From Adiantum capillus-veneris (taxonomy: Eukaryota > Streptophyta > Polypodiopsida > Polypodiales > Pteridaceae), in the NCBI GenBank assembly GCA_014529385.2, contig CM043971.1, positions 96,579,382 through 96,643,381 on the forward strand: a DNA stretch of 64,000 bases. Direction: 5' to 3'. The notes beneath the pieces are model-generated. The model was not told where the DNA came from. It did no database searches and was given only the letters and a program-made list of their open reading frames with translations. The translations under genes were made by a program, and so were the position numbers. Shown here piece after piece: positions 12,247 through 24,279 of this stretch (position 1 is the first letter of the stretch; every line of letters starts with the position of its first letter).

Positions 12247-12640
12247 ACGATGTCAGTTTAGCCATAACTAGATAGCATTAGTTTCTTTTTGCCATAGCTT
12301 ATGTATCATGAGACGATTTTTATACGTCTTTTTGAAAACCATGTATAGTTTTTCAATAACGACAATGGTTTGTAACTATTACATTTGTAAAGTTTAACAA
12401 TCAAGTGATTTTGCCTATGTGTACAGTTGTCATTGATTTACTTTCATCAATTTACGCTTGTCAGTTTTGTATCTTTATTTTGCAAACAATACGTACTATG
12501 GATGATGGAGTTAATGGTTATATTGTCTTGTGGGTGACTATTTTGGGTCTATGTCTACCTTTGCACTTTTTTTCAAAGGGGAATCAATTAATGAAACATT
12601 CAATATTAATGAATGCCCTGCCACCAAAAAAATTTCCTCT
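12247..12640. other. CACTA 3' non-coding stretch
   Basis: AT-rich sequence after the second gene with no conserved coding segment; presumably the 3' untranslated region of the element gene. Confidence 0.4.
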
Positions 12641-12644
12641 CGGG

Positions 12645-12862
12645 CGTCGCTATGAATGTTGCTATATAAGGCTCTGCAGCGTTGCTATAGATGGCTCTGT
12701 AGCGTCGCTATAATCGTCGCTATAGACGTCGCTATATAGCGACGCTTATGCTTATAGGGACTCTTATAGCGACGTTTCCGTATCGATGCTGGTAGTGACG
12801 CTCTTAGCGACGCCAGGGGTTATAAAAACCCAGTGTATTTCCATCGCTAAAAGCGTCACAAA
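12645..12862. repeat. CACTA right subterminal repeats
   Basis: At least eight copies of GCGTCGCTAT/ATAGCGACG-type motifs in both directions, matching those at the left end (3780-3905). They are spaced 10-30 bases apart and stop about ten bases before the right terminal repeat. Confidence 0.75.
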
Positions 12863-12870
12863 AGCACACA

Positions 12871-12883
12871 ACCTCTTGTAGTG
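12871..12883 (-). repeat. CACTA right terminal inverted repeat
   Basis: Exact inverse of 3759-3771, followed by target duplication TTT at 12884-12886. Confidence 0.93.
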
Positions 12884-12960
12884 TTTGACATATAACAACG
12901 TTGGATTGTCATTACATGATGATACACATTTGCAATTGACGTTTCAAAAGAACTTTGCAC

Positions 12961-15900
12961 TTACAAAAGCTCAAATTCATCTTGACCCGTCTCCATTTCT
13001 TGATCCTCTCTAAGCTTCAACTTTTTGGTCCAAAGAGCCCAAGACACCAAAACATCCAATGCCTCTAACTCTTCACTTAATTTTTCAAAATCAAATGACT
13101 GTTTAGGAGATGTCCGTTGCACACCCCTTAGAAATTCATCAAGTCGTTTGTACATCAAGTCTACGTTGTTCTCCCCCATTAGCTTCATAGCAATAGATTC
13201 TTTTGTTGATTTTGGTAAGCTACAAGCCTAAATCATCACAAAAAACAAGTGTAAATTGTCTAGAACAAAAACATCAAGTGTGAATTGTTTAGAACATAGT
13301 GTGTAAGGGAGATGAAAAGAAACATAAGTATACATTAGAAAGTACTCCCACATGCTTATCTCAAGAAGTAAACTTTTCACTTTTAGATTTTGGAACCTGA
13401 AATAAAGATACAATAGACATCAACATTCTATTCAACTAAGTGCTACAACCTTCTAGAATCAAGAATTTACTCGAGTGGAAGCATTCTCCTTAAATCTAGC
13501 TGGAACTTTTATGCTTCTCTTAGAGGTTTTGCTTGTTCTATCTATGCCCTTCAAAAACATTCCACTTGCTTCTACATATCTTGTGAAATAGGCATCACAA
13601 CATATAGCTTAAGACATCACAAACTTGTACTAGTACCACATTCTCACTTTTGCACTTGATTATTAGAGATATCCCTAAGAGCCTACAAAACAGGTCAATG
13701 GTTGAAGCCCTTCATTACAACTATTCTATAAATAAATTGGAGCAATAAAAATATGCCGTCTTTTTTGGACGTACCATTTTTCTTTGTATGGGGTTTCCCC
13801 TGTCAATACACATTGAGTCCTTGAGTAGAAAAAGGAACATTATATCTCTAAATTTGAGTTGTCTATAGCCCTTACCATCAATTTGCTCATGCACACAACT
13901 TTTTCCTTCTTTGCTTGTGTGCTTCTTATAGTGGTATCATTATGGTCCTACACAACATAGTAGAGTTAAGTGATATATTAAAATTGAAATCCTTGGGATT
14001 AAGCAAGTATACCTTTTTCAGTATCTCATCTTCACTTTACTCTTTGCTTTGTGATGGATGATTTGCAACCTATAAATCATCCTTTATTATTACTAATGCA
14101 TACCTACTTATCACATGAAAAAAGAAGATTGGATAGTATGAACCTTACAAATCCTTCAATCACTCCAATAGATGGGTCTTCAAAGGGGCCATCCAAGTTA
14201 AACATTTTCCATGTACATTGTAAGGATGAGAGAAATTTAAACAAAATAAACCATTTTGTACCCCATGTATCATAGAATAATCTACCTTGTTATTTTCTTC
14301 CACGGTACTATCCAAGTTATTGAACAGTTTTGCATTTAAATGAGAGCTACTTGCTACAAGCATCTATTAAAGAAAAATCCAAGTAAAAAGCATATATATA
14401 CCACAAATTACTAATCAACTTGCAAGATAGAGGAGCCTTTTTATTAAGTACCTCTTCAAGTTGCTTGTTTGTTGGCTGTGGATCCCCAAACCCAAGCGGT
14501 CCATTGAACTTTTTCAACAAAAAATTGCTTAATTATTCTCAATGGAAGGAATATCATTGATGCTTCAATAAATGCAAACGTATACCTGATCAAGAATCTT
14601 TGAGCAAGCAATCTTTTCTTTGTTAGAAGAAATGGATGCTTGAACATGTGAGGGTAAGCCATTTGCAATATTTATAACCTAAACAATCAAAGAAGCAAAA
14701 TTTGAAGGGTTTACAAAAAGATAAATAGACAATCAACTCTTAACAAGAGTAGGCATACGTCTTCTAGCTGTCTTGAATGCTCAAAGTCACAAGCAAGAGA
14801 TAGCCTTTTTTATTGAGTGTATGTGATCGAACCAGTAGGAGTATTCTCATCCTTTTAGAATAGAACATTGACATGTGAGAAAACACGAAAGTTAATACGC
14901 AAAGGTATGTAATGAATTTACCTCTAATTGAGATTGAGACCACTTATTTGTGTGTTCTATGGTTGAATTCACACTTGACTTTTGTTGCAAAGATAAGGGG
15001 CTTGTTTCTTTCCAAGGCTATAAGCAACTTGTAGTTAGAAAACATATTCAAAGACAAATAGTTGATCTTTACAAAGCAAAAGAGAAATATTACATGTCCT
15101 TCTTCATCGGTTGATCGAGGCTCAATCTTGCTAAGAAACACAAGTGGAACCTCTATTATTTGATTCTAAATTTGAAAAATAAAAAGTGAGCTATCAAAAA
15201 TCTTAAAAGTGAATGTAATTTAGGTGTTTTACTAGAGGGGTACTTACAATATGGAATCTAGATCCTGGTAGAAGACTTCTAGGAATATAAAGACTCTTTG
15301 CATCATCGCTCAATGATTCAATCTCCACCTTCCACCACTCATAATCATGTTCACCATGTGACTTTGAAAAGACTATGCCTCTTCTTTTGTGTGCGAATCA
15401 AGGACGGGAATGGAGCAAAATTGTTGTGGTGTACCTTTGGGAAACGATCCACATCTACATCTCACATTCTCTTCAGTTATACGATTGGATGCTCCCATGA
15501 TTTTGACCTTTTCTTGGCCACTAGTAGGCACATAGCAAACCTCTTGTATATGATGTAGAGGGGCAGAGAAATTTTCTATACCTTCAAACAAATCATCTAC
15601 TTCAAGGTCAACCATCTCAGTGCCTACTTCTTCGTGGTTTCTATCTTCAACACTCTCCAAGTGTAAGATATCTTCCATTGGGATCTGGTGGATTTTACCA
15701 AGCCCTTCAAACAATGGCACTGCTTTGAGTCTCATGTAACGTCTATGCTGGTTTATTTTTAGAAAGATTTGTCTCTCTGTCATATAATCGGAATCCTTGA
15801 CTTCATTACGGGCTCGAAAGGAGATAGTGTTCTTCACTTCCGATGAATGAACTTATCCACTTGCTACATCATTTCCTTGTCCTTCTTGAAGTCTGCTTGC

Positions 15901-16428
15901 ATAAACTTGTCGATGGGAAACAAACCTAGCCCTTGTTCGGTCCACATGCGAATCCGTTCCATGTTCCTATTGTATGTGCGATGCTCCCAAGCATGATTTA
16001 TATGAAGCAAAACTTTTTCCTTTGCACTCTTTGGGATTTGGACTACAAAATGAGATTCTGATTGCTTGGCAATTGAGTTCATTGTTGGAAAAATTTGCTT
16101 CATCTCTCCCAACGTATGTCAAGGACAAATGATCATGCTGCATGTGAGGTGTCACTTCTTGCGAAACTTGTTTTGCTGGAGTGGATGACAAAGTCTCTAC
16201 CTCGGCCCATTTGCTTTGCGCCCAACTATGCAAAGCAAGTCTGTGTCCACTAACTTCTATTCCCAAGGCTCCCCATGAAGCCACAGAGGTGTAAAAGAGA
16301 CTTCTTCCGCCGATATTGTTCTTGCATATACTTTTGGTATAGCGATCCATTCCCAAATATTCATTAACAAACACTGCTACTTTTTCAGCATTCCATAAGA
16401 AGCTGCTTTTCAAAGGCTCATTCTCCAT
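12961..16428 (-). pseudogene. Multi-exon gene with N-terminal SAM domain, broken
   Basis: Read on the minus strand from ATG at 16428, which follows a TTTGTTTGCAG acceptor in the leader. Residues ~8-65 form a sterile alpha motif (VAVFVNEYLGMDRY, KNNIGG, WGALGIEVSGHRL), a helical interaction domain. The long first exon (16428-15248) has frame breaks near 16115, 15840 and 15376. Short exons with good GT-AG borders follow: 15150-15094, 15017-14922, ~14803-14759, 14678-14586, 14508-14452, 14363-14286, 14069-14013, 13947-13876, ~13574-13471 and ~13230-12961. The last is charged and probably helical, ending GQDEFELL. The coherent reading between introns suggests a real gene that decayed recently. 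I do not recognise the family beyond the SAM domain. The 3' end lies only 78 bp from the CACTA element. Confidence 0.6.
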
Positions 16429-16990
16429 GTTGATGTGATTGCTATTAACCCTGCAAACAAAAGCACATCATAAATTTCAGTAAATGGGCCCAATTTGTAT
16501 CAATAAAAATCACCCTCTAGATAATCATGGTATTTTGTTGAATGATATTGGCTTATATTTGTGATTTCAATCATGTTTCAAATAATTCCTTGACTACAAA
16601 CCATGCTTGATTTTGTACTTTTGTAAGCAATATGTAAAGATGATATTAAACAAGGGGGAGGGTTTTGTTTTACAAAACTCATGCTAAAGGGAGAATTTCT
16701 ATCCCAATATTTGGGTAATGCTGGTTCTAATGGGTGGAGCTAAGCAATGGAGCTTCACTTCACAATGAAAAAGTACCTTATAAGTGGAAAACTGCACGAA
16801 GAGGTCGAGCTTCTTTGCAACTGCAGGAGAACGGTGGCTTGATGACGAAGTTGAAGCTTGGAACAAGCTGCACGAGCTACATATTTCGTCGAAGAAGTCA
16901 ATGGGAAGAGGAAGGTGCAATGGAGAAGGTCAAGGGAAAGACGAAGGTGCACAGAGGAGATAGCTTCTCCAATGGAGAAGAAGTCTATGG
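16429..16990. other. Intergenic, with short direct repeats at the end
   Basis: AT-rich to about 16700 with nothing recognised. From about 16895 to 17050 a ~85-base unit (GTCAATGGGAAGAGGAAGG, then AAGGTGCACAGAGGAGA) is present twice. The second unit contains the left boundary of duplicated segment A. Confidence 0.5.
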
Positions 16991-17213
16991 GAAGAGGAAG
17001 GTGCAATGGAAAAGCTTAAGGGACAAAGGAAGGTGCACAGAGGAGACGTTAGTTGGCGATGGTGTGAAGAAATGAGCGCATGAAGTGAAGGTAAGAAAAA
17101 TGCTTAATAATAATCGATTATGCATGGTAAGGCGTGCCCAAGATGTTTCAATTTAGGCCAATATCTAAATACACAATAAAAGTGCTTAATATTGCTTGGA
17201 GCTTTTTTAAAAA

Positions 17214-17245
17214 TTTGAGCAACGACGGCGCCGTCGTTGCTCAAA
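17214..17245. repeat. Perfect 32-bp palindrome
   Basis: TTTGAGCAACGACGGC and its inverse are joined without a loop. The copy in segment B (about 34462-34493) has two changes (GATGGCGTCG), so the symmetry is lost there at one position. It sits in sequence without a convincing gene. Confidence 0.85.
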
Positions 17246-18420
17246 CTCAAAAGAAAGAAGAAAATGGACGAAGTATAGCTTGGAAGCGTCGAGATCGCGT
17301 TAGAGGCAGGCCTGTTGGAAGCAAGAGAGGCGATATAAGCTGTGGGAGGCGAGGGTCCATCAACGCGAATATGGTATGTTTTGTATTTGGTTTGATGTGA
17401 TTACGACAAGCTATGGCGTGAGAGAGAGGGCGTTTGCCAGGGAAAGAAGGGTAGGGGCCCTTCAAAGGCAACATAACGAGATGTGGAGTGAGAGAGAGGG
17501 AGAAAAACGAAATTAAAAGAAATGTTATCTCAACGTCTTCAAAATGCCCTGCGTGAGAGAGAGGGAAAAAATGAAATGAGCTAAAATGTTATATAACCTT
17601 TTCAAAAGGCCATAGTGATCTATAAGACAATTTTGAAGGCCAGAAAGTTACAATGTGGTTGATTGCCTTGACATACCATTTGTGGCAGTGCCCAATACCC
17701 CCTCTAAATCCACAGCCATAGAGCCTCGCAATGGGTGAATGCATTTATGTGCACCGATGACATCAGTGAGGATGACATTTGTTTCTTTTTGGCACTGTCT
17801 ATTCGGGGCAAATTTTGTCTTGGTTTCAAGCTTGGCTCCCTCATTCTCCCTTGCATTTCCCCTTCTTTCACTGCTTCCCATCCTATCCCTATACCAAATA
17901 GCCTCTCAAAACAATAGATGACGGATAATTTTTATATACTTTAGGGTTTGTTTATTACTGAGCAGATCACAAGGATGCCGTGGCGGTTACATTGTGTGGC
18001 GGTTTCATCTTTCTCATTCTGTCCAACAAGGATGCACCCTAGCCCCTTATTTGTTTTTGTTCTTTGCTGAGGCGTCTTGGTTCACACTTGCCGGATGATG
18101 GACTAGGTGGTCGACATTCTAGTGGTCCAAAGGGCTTGGCGAGATGCGAAGCAGTGATACCAAGGGTGGCGAGTGGACACCATGGCTAGCCTATCATTCC
18201 CACCTCAGTCTGGATATGTGTAGTTGTCTCTCAAATATATTTCTTACTAGTTATGGATGGGAGGTACTCTGTTGTATATATAATCTGTTTAGTGTGGTCT
18301 AGGGGGACTAGACTCAGGTCTAGAGTCGAGTGATTGTCATAGAACTTCCCATGCACTTCCCACGCTACTACAGCCATGCAAAAACGCTGATGTAGACTTC
18401 TAAAAATGCGGCTAATCTTG
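17246..18420. other. Segment A, non-coding block
   Basis: Sequence shared with 34494-35640 of segment B. Short frames on both strands are not conserved between the copies (small indels change them), so no gene is called. It includes GAGAGAGAGGG-type short repeats at 17425, 17490 and 17550. Confidence 0.4.
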
Positions 18421-18424
18421 GCTA

Positions 18425-18600
18425 AGAATCGCTGTCCCAAGGGGCTGAAAAAAGCTGGATCAATGGCTGCAAAAACGTTGTCCAAGGAGGCTGAAAAACG
18501 TTGTCAATCCAGGCTGAGAAACACTGTCCAAAGGGGCTGAAAAACGTTGTCAATCCCGGCTGAAAAATGTTGTCCAAAGGGGCTAATCTGCTACGGAGGT
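18425..18600. repeat. Minisatellite GGGGCTGAAAAACGTTGTCCAA (segment A, first block)
   Basis: About seven degenerate units of 20-27 bases built on GGCTGAAAAACGTTGTC. Related blocks occur at 19645-19790, 35650-35830 and 36895-37025, always bordering the PPR-like array, so the minisatellite and the array were amplified together. Confidence 0.75.
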
Positions 18601-18679
18601 GGCTGCTGAAAACGTTGGGCTTCACTGATGGAAAACGCCAGGGCTTTGCGGGGTTTCTTGCTTGAGAAGTCTTCTGGAG

Positions 18680-20870
18680 GGTAGGTGCGACAACATGTCT
18701 TTAAGATGCGAGCATAGGTGATTGCATCCGGAGAGATGCGTTTGCTTCGCATCAGCCGAGAATAGTTCAGAGCTTCCTCTTCCCTCCCCTATTCAGCATA
18801 TGTCTGACTAACAAATTGCCAAGTATTCCTTTTTTTATCCACAACCCTAGCTAACACTACCATGTGAGTTCTTTAGGAAGTCTAAGTAATGATGGTCGAC
18901 GACATGTCTTTAAGATGCGAGCGTAGGTGGTAGGTGATTGCATCTGGAGAGATGCACTCGCTCTGCATCAACTGAAAATTGTCTAGAGCTTCTTCGCCCC
19001 ACCCCTATTCGGCATAGCTTTGACTAACAAAGTGCCAAGCATTGCGTTTTTTCTTGACAACCCTAGCTAACACTACCATGTGAGTTCTTTTGTCTATCTC
19101 AGCAATGATGGTAGAACTACGACATTTCTTTAAGATGCGAGTGTAGGTGATTGCATCTGAGATATGCACTCGCTTCGCATCAGCCGAAAACATTTCAGAT
19201 CTTCCTCTTCCCTCCCCTATTCGGCATATCTCTGACTAACAAAGTGCCAAGCATTGCATTTTTTCTCGACAACCCTAGCTAACACTACCATGTGAGTCCT
19301 ATTGCCCATCTCAACAATGATGGCCTACGACATGTCTTTAAGATGCGATCGTAGGTGATTGCATCGAGAGAGATGCGTTCGCTTCGCATCAGCCGAAAAT
19401 AGTTCAGAGCTTCCTCTTCCCTCCCCTATATTCGGCATATCTCTGACTAACAAAGTGCCAAGCATTGCGTTTTTTCTCCTCAACCCTAGCTAACACTACC
19501 ATGTGAGTCCTTTTGCCCATCTTAGCAATGATGGCCGACGACATGTCTTTAAGATGCGAGCATAGGTGATTGCATCTGGAGAAAACGCTGCTACAGCCAT
19601 GCAAAAACACTGATGTAGACCTCTGAAAATGCGGCTAATCTTGGCTGAGACCCGCTATCCCAAGGGGCTGAAAAAAGCTAGATGAATGGCCGCAAAAACG
19701 TTGTCTAAGGGGGCTGAAAACGATGTCAATCCAAGCTGAAAAACACTGTCCAAAGGGGCTGAAAAACGTTGTCCAAAGGGGCGTTCGCTTCGCATCGCTC
19801 CGAAGTGCGTTCGCTTTGCATCAGCTGAAAATTGAATTTTCGCTTCCCATTTAAGTATCTTGCATAGTGGCACATGCCTTCAAGGTGAATGCATCTGGAG
19901 CAATGCCTTGCCTCTGCATTGGCTGAAAACATTGGCTGAAAACAGCCTGGCTCCCTAGCCCTGCCACATTTGACCTACATGTTCTTGACAAAAACTTCAT
20001 TTGGCCTACATTGCGAAAATTTGTGTTTCTTCTCGACAACACCGAACTAAAAGCACCATGTTAGTTCTTTTGCCCATCTTAGCAATGACGGTTGAACTGC
20101 GACATGTCTTTAAGATGCGAGTGTAGGTGGTTGCATCTGGAGAGATGCGTTCGCTTCCTATCGGCCAAAAGCAATTCAGAGATTCTTCGCCCCTCCCCTA
20201 TTGGGCATATCTCTGACTGACAAAGTGCCAAGCATTGTGTTTTTCCTCAACAAGCCCAACTAACAGTACCATGTGAGTTCTTTCGCCCATAGTAGTAGTG
20301 ATTTCAAAACTACGAGATGTATTTAGGATGCGAGCGAAGGTGATTGCATCTGGAGACATGCGCTCACTTCACATGAGCTGAAAACTGAATTTTGATCCCC
20401 ATTTCAACATCTTGTATAGCGCCACATGCCTTCAAGTTGAATGCTACTGGGGCGATGCCTTGCCTCCGCATTGGCTGAAAACAGCGTTGGCTCCCTAGCC
20501 CTGCCACATTTGGCCTACATGTTGAGAAAGGTATTGCGATAAATTGCATTTTTTCTCAACAAATTGAGCAAGGTAGTGCTTCTTCGTCCCGCTCCTATTC
20601 GGCATATCCCATCTCAAGGATGGAAAATTGCCACATGTCTTTAAGATGCAAGCACAGGTGATTGTATCTAGAGAGATACGCTCGATTCGCATCATCTAAA
20701 AATAGTTCAGAGCTTTCGGACCCTACCTCTACTTGGCATATCCTTGACCAACAAAATCATCATGAATTTTGTTGCCCATTTCAGCATCCTATATAGTGCC
20801 ACATGCCTTCAAGGGGAACGCATAGGTAAATGCATCTAGAGTGATGCCCTGCATTCGCATTTGCTTAATA
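18680..20870 (-). pseudogene. Decayed PPR-repeat array (segment A)
   Basis: Minus-strand fragments match plant PPR motifs: ISDAITYTRILKKC, KRTHMVVLARVVKKKRNAWH, MQRQGIAPDAFTLKAC and SLDTITCACILKTCG, compared with the usual PDAITY..ILKACG..GKQIHAEI form. A landmark (AGATGCGAGCGTAGGTGATTG and variants) recurs near 18700, 18915, 19135, 19337, 19553, 20113, 20326 and 20642. That is a period of about 200-220 bases, or about two PPR motifs. Frames are interrupted everywhere. PPR proteins bind organellar RNA; this array cannot encode one now. It looks like repeated duplication of a PPR fragment, not one old gene. Confidence 0.75.
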
Positions 20871-21061
20871 CTTTCATATTCTTTTCGTAATTATGACTTT
20901 CTAATCAATGTGTTTAGGTTTTTACACTTGTCTTCTAGTGTTTGAAGTTGCTTTTGACTTAAGGATCCAGGTTATTGTAAGTAGTTCGCTTTTTGCTCAT
21001 TAAATCATCGTGATAAATGACAAGTTGACAAAATTTTGAATATTTTGTGTGTGGTAAGGTA

Positions 21062-22917
21062 ATGGTGGAAGAATCAGAAACCACCCAACCCTCATTAGGA
21101 GCTGTTGTTGATACCCAGTCCCAACTTTCGAACCCAAAAGAGACTAGTCTTGATGTCTATGTTGAGAAGACCAAGACTAGGTACATGGAGCTTGATGCAA
21201 AACTCTTGCAAACTTGGGTTGCTAAGCATGAGGTATATCGAGATATAGAGCTCCCTTGGGTACCCTTGTGTCAATTGGTGGGTCATGAAGCAGTCTGCAG
21301 CACTAGAGGGAACATTGGGGAATTAAAAAATAAGTTTAAGAAAGTAGGATATATGTCAAGTCTTGGAAACTTTCTTGTTTCTGAATTTTTGCCCAATGGA
21401 GAGAGGATTGGCGTCTCAGAAGAGGAAGAGAAACAGTGGGATGCGTCCTTTTGGGGTGCTATTAATCGAGAGTTTAAGATGGAGTTATCCCTTTCTCAAA
21501 GTTGGATGCATCTTAAAGGTCAAAAATTGGTGGTACTCGATGGGAACCATCGTCTCAAAGCTTGGACGTCACAAATCAACACTCGTAAGTCTTGTTTGTT
21601 TTCAAAGATATTCATTTTACATCAATAAATATTGTAATACAAGTGTGAAAAAATTGTAGTTTGTCGTGATGATCCTTCAAAGTACGTGCGTGTTAAGTGC
21701 ACCATGACGTATTTCTCTCCTGACGAACAGTATTTAATGCTATGGACTCTAGACTGCCTAAGCAGGTAAAAGGTAACTCTGGCACTCATTATTCTTTCTC
21801 CTCCTTGTAAGAATCTCTTCTGATGTTCTTTTTTGCTTGACACTTCCATAGCTTGACACAAACTCATGTGAAGCGGTCACTTGCAAGTTATATCTTTCTC
21901 ATTAGGAGGCTCGATCTTGGAAACGAGCAAAGCTGGAAGAAATTCTTCGACGAAGAGGCTCTACAAGAAATTGAAGTAGAAATACAAGAGGACAAAAGGG
22001 TGCATCCTTGGATTTGGTGGAAAATTCCCCTCGGTTTGCTCATGCAGTTGATGTATTCGGTAGCTTACATATGCTTTGTACTCATCTGTCTCTTGTAAAG
22101 CATCTACAAAAATTTTGTTTCACATATAGGAAGAATTTAAGGAACAGCTATCAAAAAGACTCACAGAATTCAGCCTCTCTTGTGAAGATCAAGGCTATAA
22201 TGAAATATACAAGAGCTCCATTGATGAGGTCGAGACGTATCTCAAGAATAAATACGGGTGCAAATTGGTTGCAGTGGCAAATCTGGCACTAGGAGAGAGG
22301 TGGTTTAGCAAGCTATATGGTCTAGACTAGGAGAGTGAACACAATGTCACACTTGATAAGCTTCTCACAATTACGCAAACCCCACTTATAGCACAAAGGT
22401 AATCTGGAAGTGCTTTTGGGATGGTATGTTGAAGTCGCTAATCCTTTTATGTGCTTTGTAATGCTTGCAGGAAGGTTTGGGTACTAGATCGTATTTTAAG
22501 CAAAGACATTGTAGGCTATGGGTTTTGATGAAGAGAAAAGAATGGCGCAACTATATAGCATACTACTCCTATTGGGAGTCAGTTGTGGAGCGAGCAATGG
22601 ACCTTATAAAGGAGGACAAGGAAATGCCCTTTGATATTTGGAGCGACGCCATACGAGATTTCTTTTATTCTTGCCAAAAAGAGCACCTTCTTCACTGTTT
22701 TAGGGAGATATCTAAATTGACTCCTGGAATGAAAGTACAAAAGATGCCCTATTTGGAAGCTACAGCTTGGAGATTTGCATATAGGCAAGTATGGTTAGTA
22801 GAAGGTTTGCAAGCTGACAAGGGGACGGGGATGAAAATAATCTCTAATAGGAGATTTATGCATCGAAAGTTGTGTCTAATCGAAAGTTATCAATCAAGAG
22901 TTTTGTATTCGTCTTAA
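21062..22917 (+). pseudogene. DGNHR-motif (ParB/sulfiredoxin-like) gene, copy A
   Basis: Exons 21062-21584, 21660-21765, 21852-22059, 22130-22398 and 22471-22917 keep phase across GT-AG introns. Residues ~65-175 hold PWVPLCQLVGHEAVC, FKKVGYMSSLGNFLV and VVLDGNHRLKAW. A short DGNHR(L) motif after a membrane-independent beta stretch is the signature of ParB-like nuclease/sulfiredoxin folds, so a nucleotide-binding or hydrolysing fold is likely. The rest (an acidic helical middle, WFSKLYGLD, and SYWESVVERAMDLI in the last exon) is unknown to me. Lesions are TAG at 22328 in exon 4, a shift near 22510, and a ~500-bp deletion after 22885 that removes most of the C-terminal domain still present in copy B. 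Exons 1-4 are otherwise better kept here than in B. Confidence 0.7.
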
Positions 22918-24279
22918 TCTTATAAATATGGTCCTTTGTATTGCGATATTTCATTTGCATTTATGTCCATCTTCATTTTCATGCAATCTCATGTTATTAA
23001 GTGTATTCAAAATGATAGAAAAATGTGTGAAAACGTAACGAATTCGAAAAAAATCAATCTTTTGTTTTTTTATTATCAAAATGTGTGATACATCATTTCA
23101 AGCTTTGCATCCCTACTATTTGTGAAGCTGGTTCTCTAGCTTGATTTGCTTTTCATCTTTAAAATTTGTATGTCAAAAGTGCACCTTTGAGAGTGTCCTT
23201 GTAATAGCTAAAAATATCCTATAATAAATTTAGCATGTTTTACAAGCTAAAAATTTTAAGGTTTCACTCTTACTACTGGTTCTACACTTCTAAAACATGT
23301 ATCATATTCTTCGTACTTAGCATTTAAATTTAAAAGGTAAAGAAATGTCAATTTCTAGTTCATCATTTTCCTTGCACCTCCACACAAAGGCCACATTCAC
23401 TAAAAATATTATTGTAGATGCTTCACATTACTCCATCTCTACTTTTCCACCACACCCACCATGAATTTCAACTTGGTTATTTATTATTGGCACTCTCAAT
23501 GTAGAGCTATCTTTTTGAGGAAATCTTGAGCTGGTTGTGAGCTAAGCTAATCAAGCTTCATCAAGATCGATAACCCCCCCCCCCCCCCCCCCCTTCACGT
23601 CCCCACCTCTCTCTCTCCTCCCTCCCCCACACCCACTCCCAATATTTATGTTTTCCTAAAAAGGGCTTCCTTTTATTGTCAATATTTTTTGGTAGCAAAA
23701 TTTTCTATATGGATATTTATGCTTTTGTAAAAATGATAAATTTACCATACTCAAAAAGCTATCTTCATAAAAATATTTATCAATTAGAGCTATGGTGTAA
23801 AAGATACGCACTAGAACTACATGTACAAATGTTTTTCATTGTGAAAATTTTGCACTAAGTAACTTGGAACAACAATGTGCAAATAATTCATTATAGTAAC
23901 TTGAAAGTAGAAATAATTCTCATGTATGAAGTAGAGTATAATACCTAAAGATTCTTCTTTTTTTACTTACAATTGTGATGCATTTTTTTATTACTATGAA
24001 ATGAGAGGGTGTGACAATAATAAACATGTGAAAAATAGAAGATTTACACCATAAATTCTACTTTGATAGTGAGAAAAGTGTTATTCACACTTTAAAGTGT
24101 GAATGTCAGAATTAACATCATGTTTTTCTAGGTGAGAAAAAGTCTAAAACTTGTTGTGTGTGCACCTTATTAATGTGGCCTCCATCATTTCATACCTCAC
24201 CTAAATAGCGGAGCCCGAGCCTTCAAAATCTTCCCTTCCTGATCGAGCCCATAGCGGTGTTAAAAGGGTCCCTACAGGT
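22918..24279. other. Segment A, AT-rich non-coding
   Basis: Matches 46578-47600 of segment B up to about 24010. It includes a run of ~20 C at 23574-23593 followed by CT-rich sequence; the matching run in B is shorter (47131-47142). After 24010 the sequence is present only in A. Confidence 0.5.

Larger units (their letters stand above)
3759..12883 (+). mobile_element. Complete CACTA (En/Spm) DNA transposon
   Basis: The element starts CACTACAAGAGGT (3759-3771) and ends with the exact inverse ACCTCTTGTAGTG (12871-12883). A 3-bp target duplication TTT lies at 3756-3758 and 12884-12886, as expected of CACTA elements. Subterminal repeats built on TAGCGACGC occur at both ends. Inside are a TNP2-like transposase gene (6229-9786) and a second, Ptta/En/Spm-like gene (10934-12246) in the same direction, the standard two-gene layout. 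Both are broken by stops and frameshifts, so the element is no longer autonomous. About 2.4 kb of repeats (microsatellites, tRNA-like repeats, a foldback) separate the left end from the first gene. Confidence 0.93.

Noticed and set aside
15298-15558. Plus-strand frame opposite the SAM gene
   Set aside because: It is antisense to exon 1 of the minus-strand gene, which has splice sites and a recognised domain.
23574-23593. Poly-C run as a functional element
   Set aside because: Length differs between A and B and it grades into CT-rich sequence; simple slippage.
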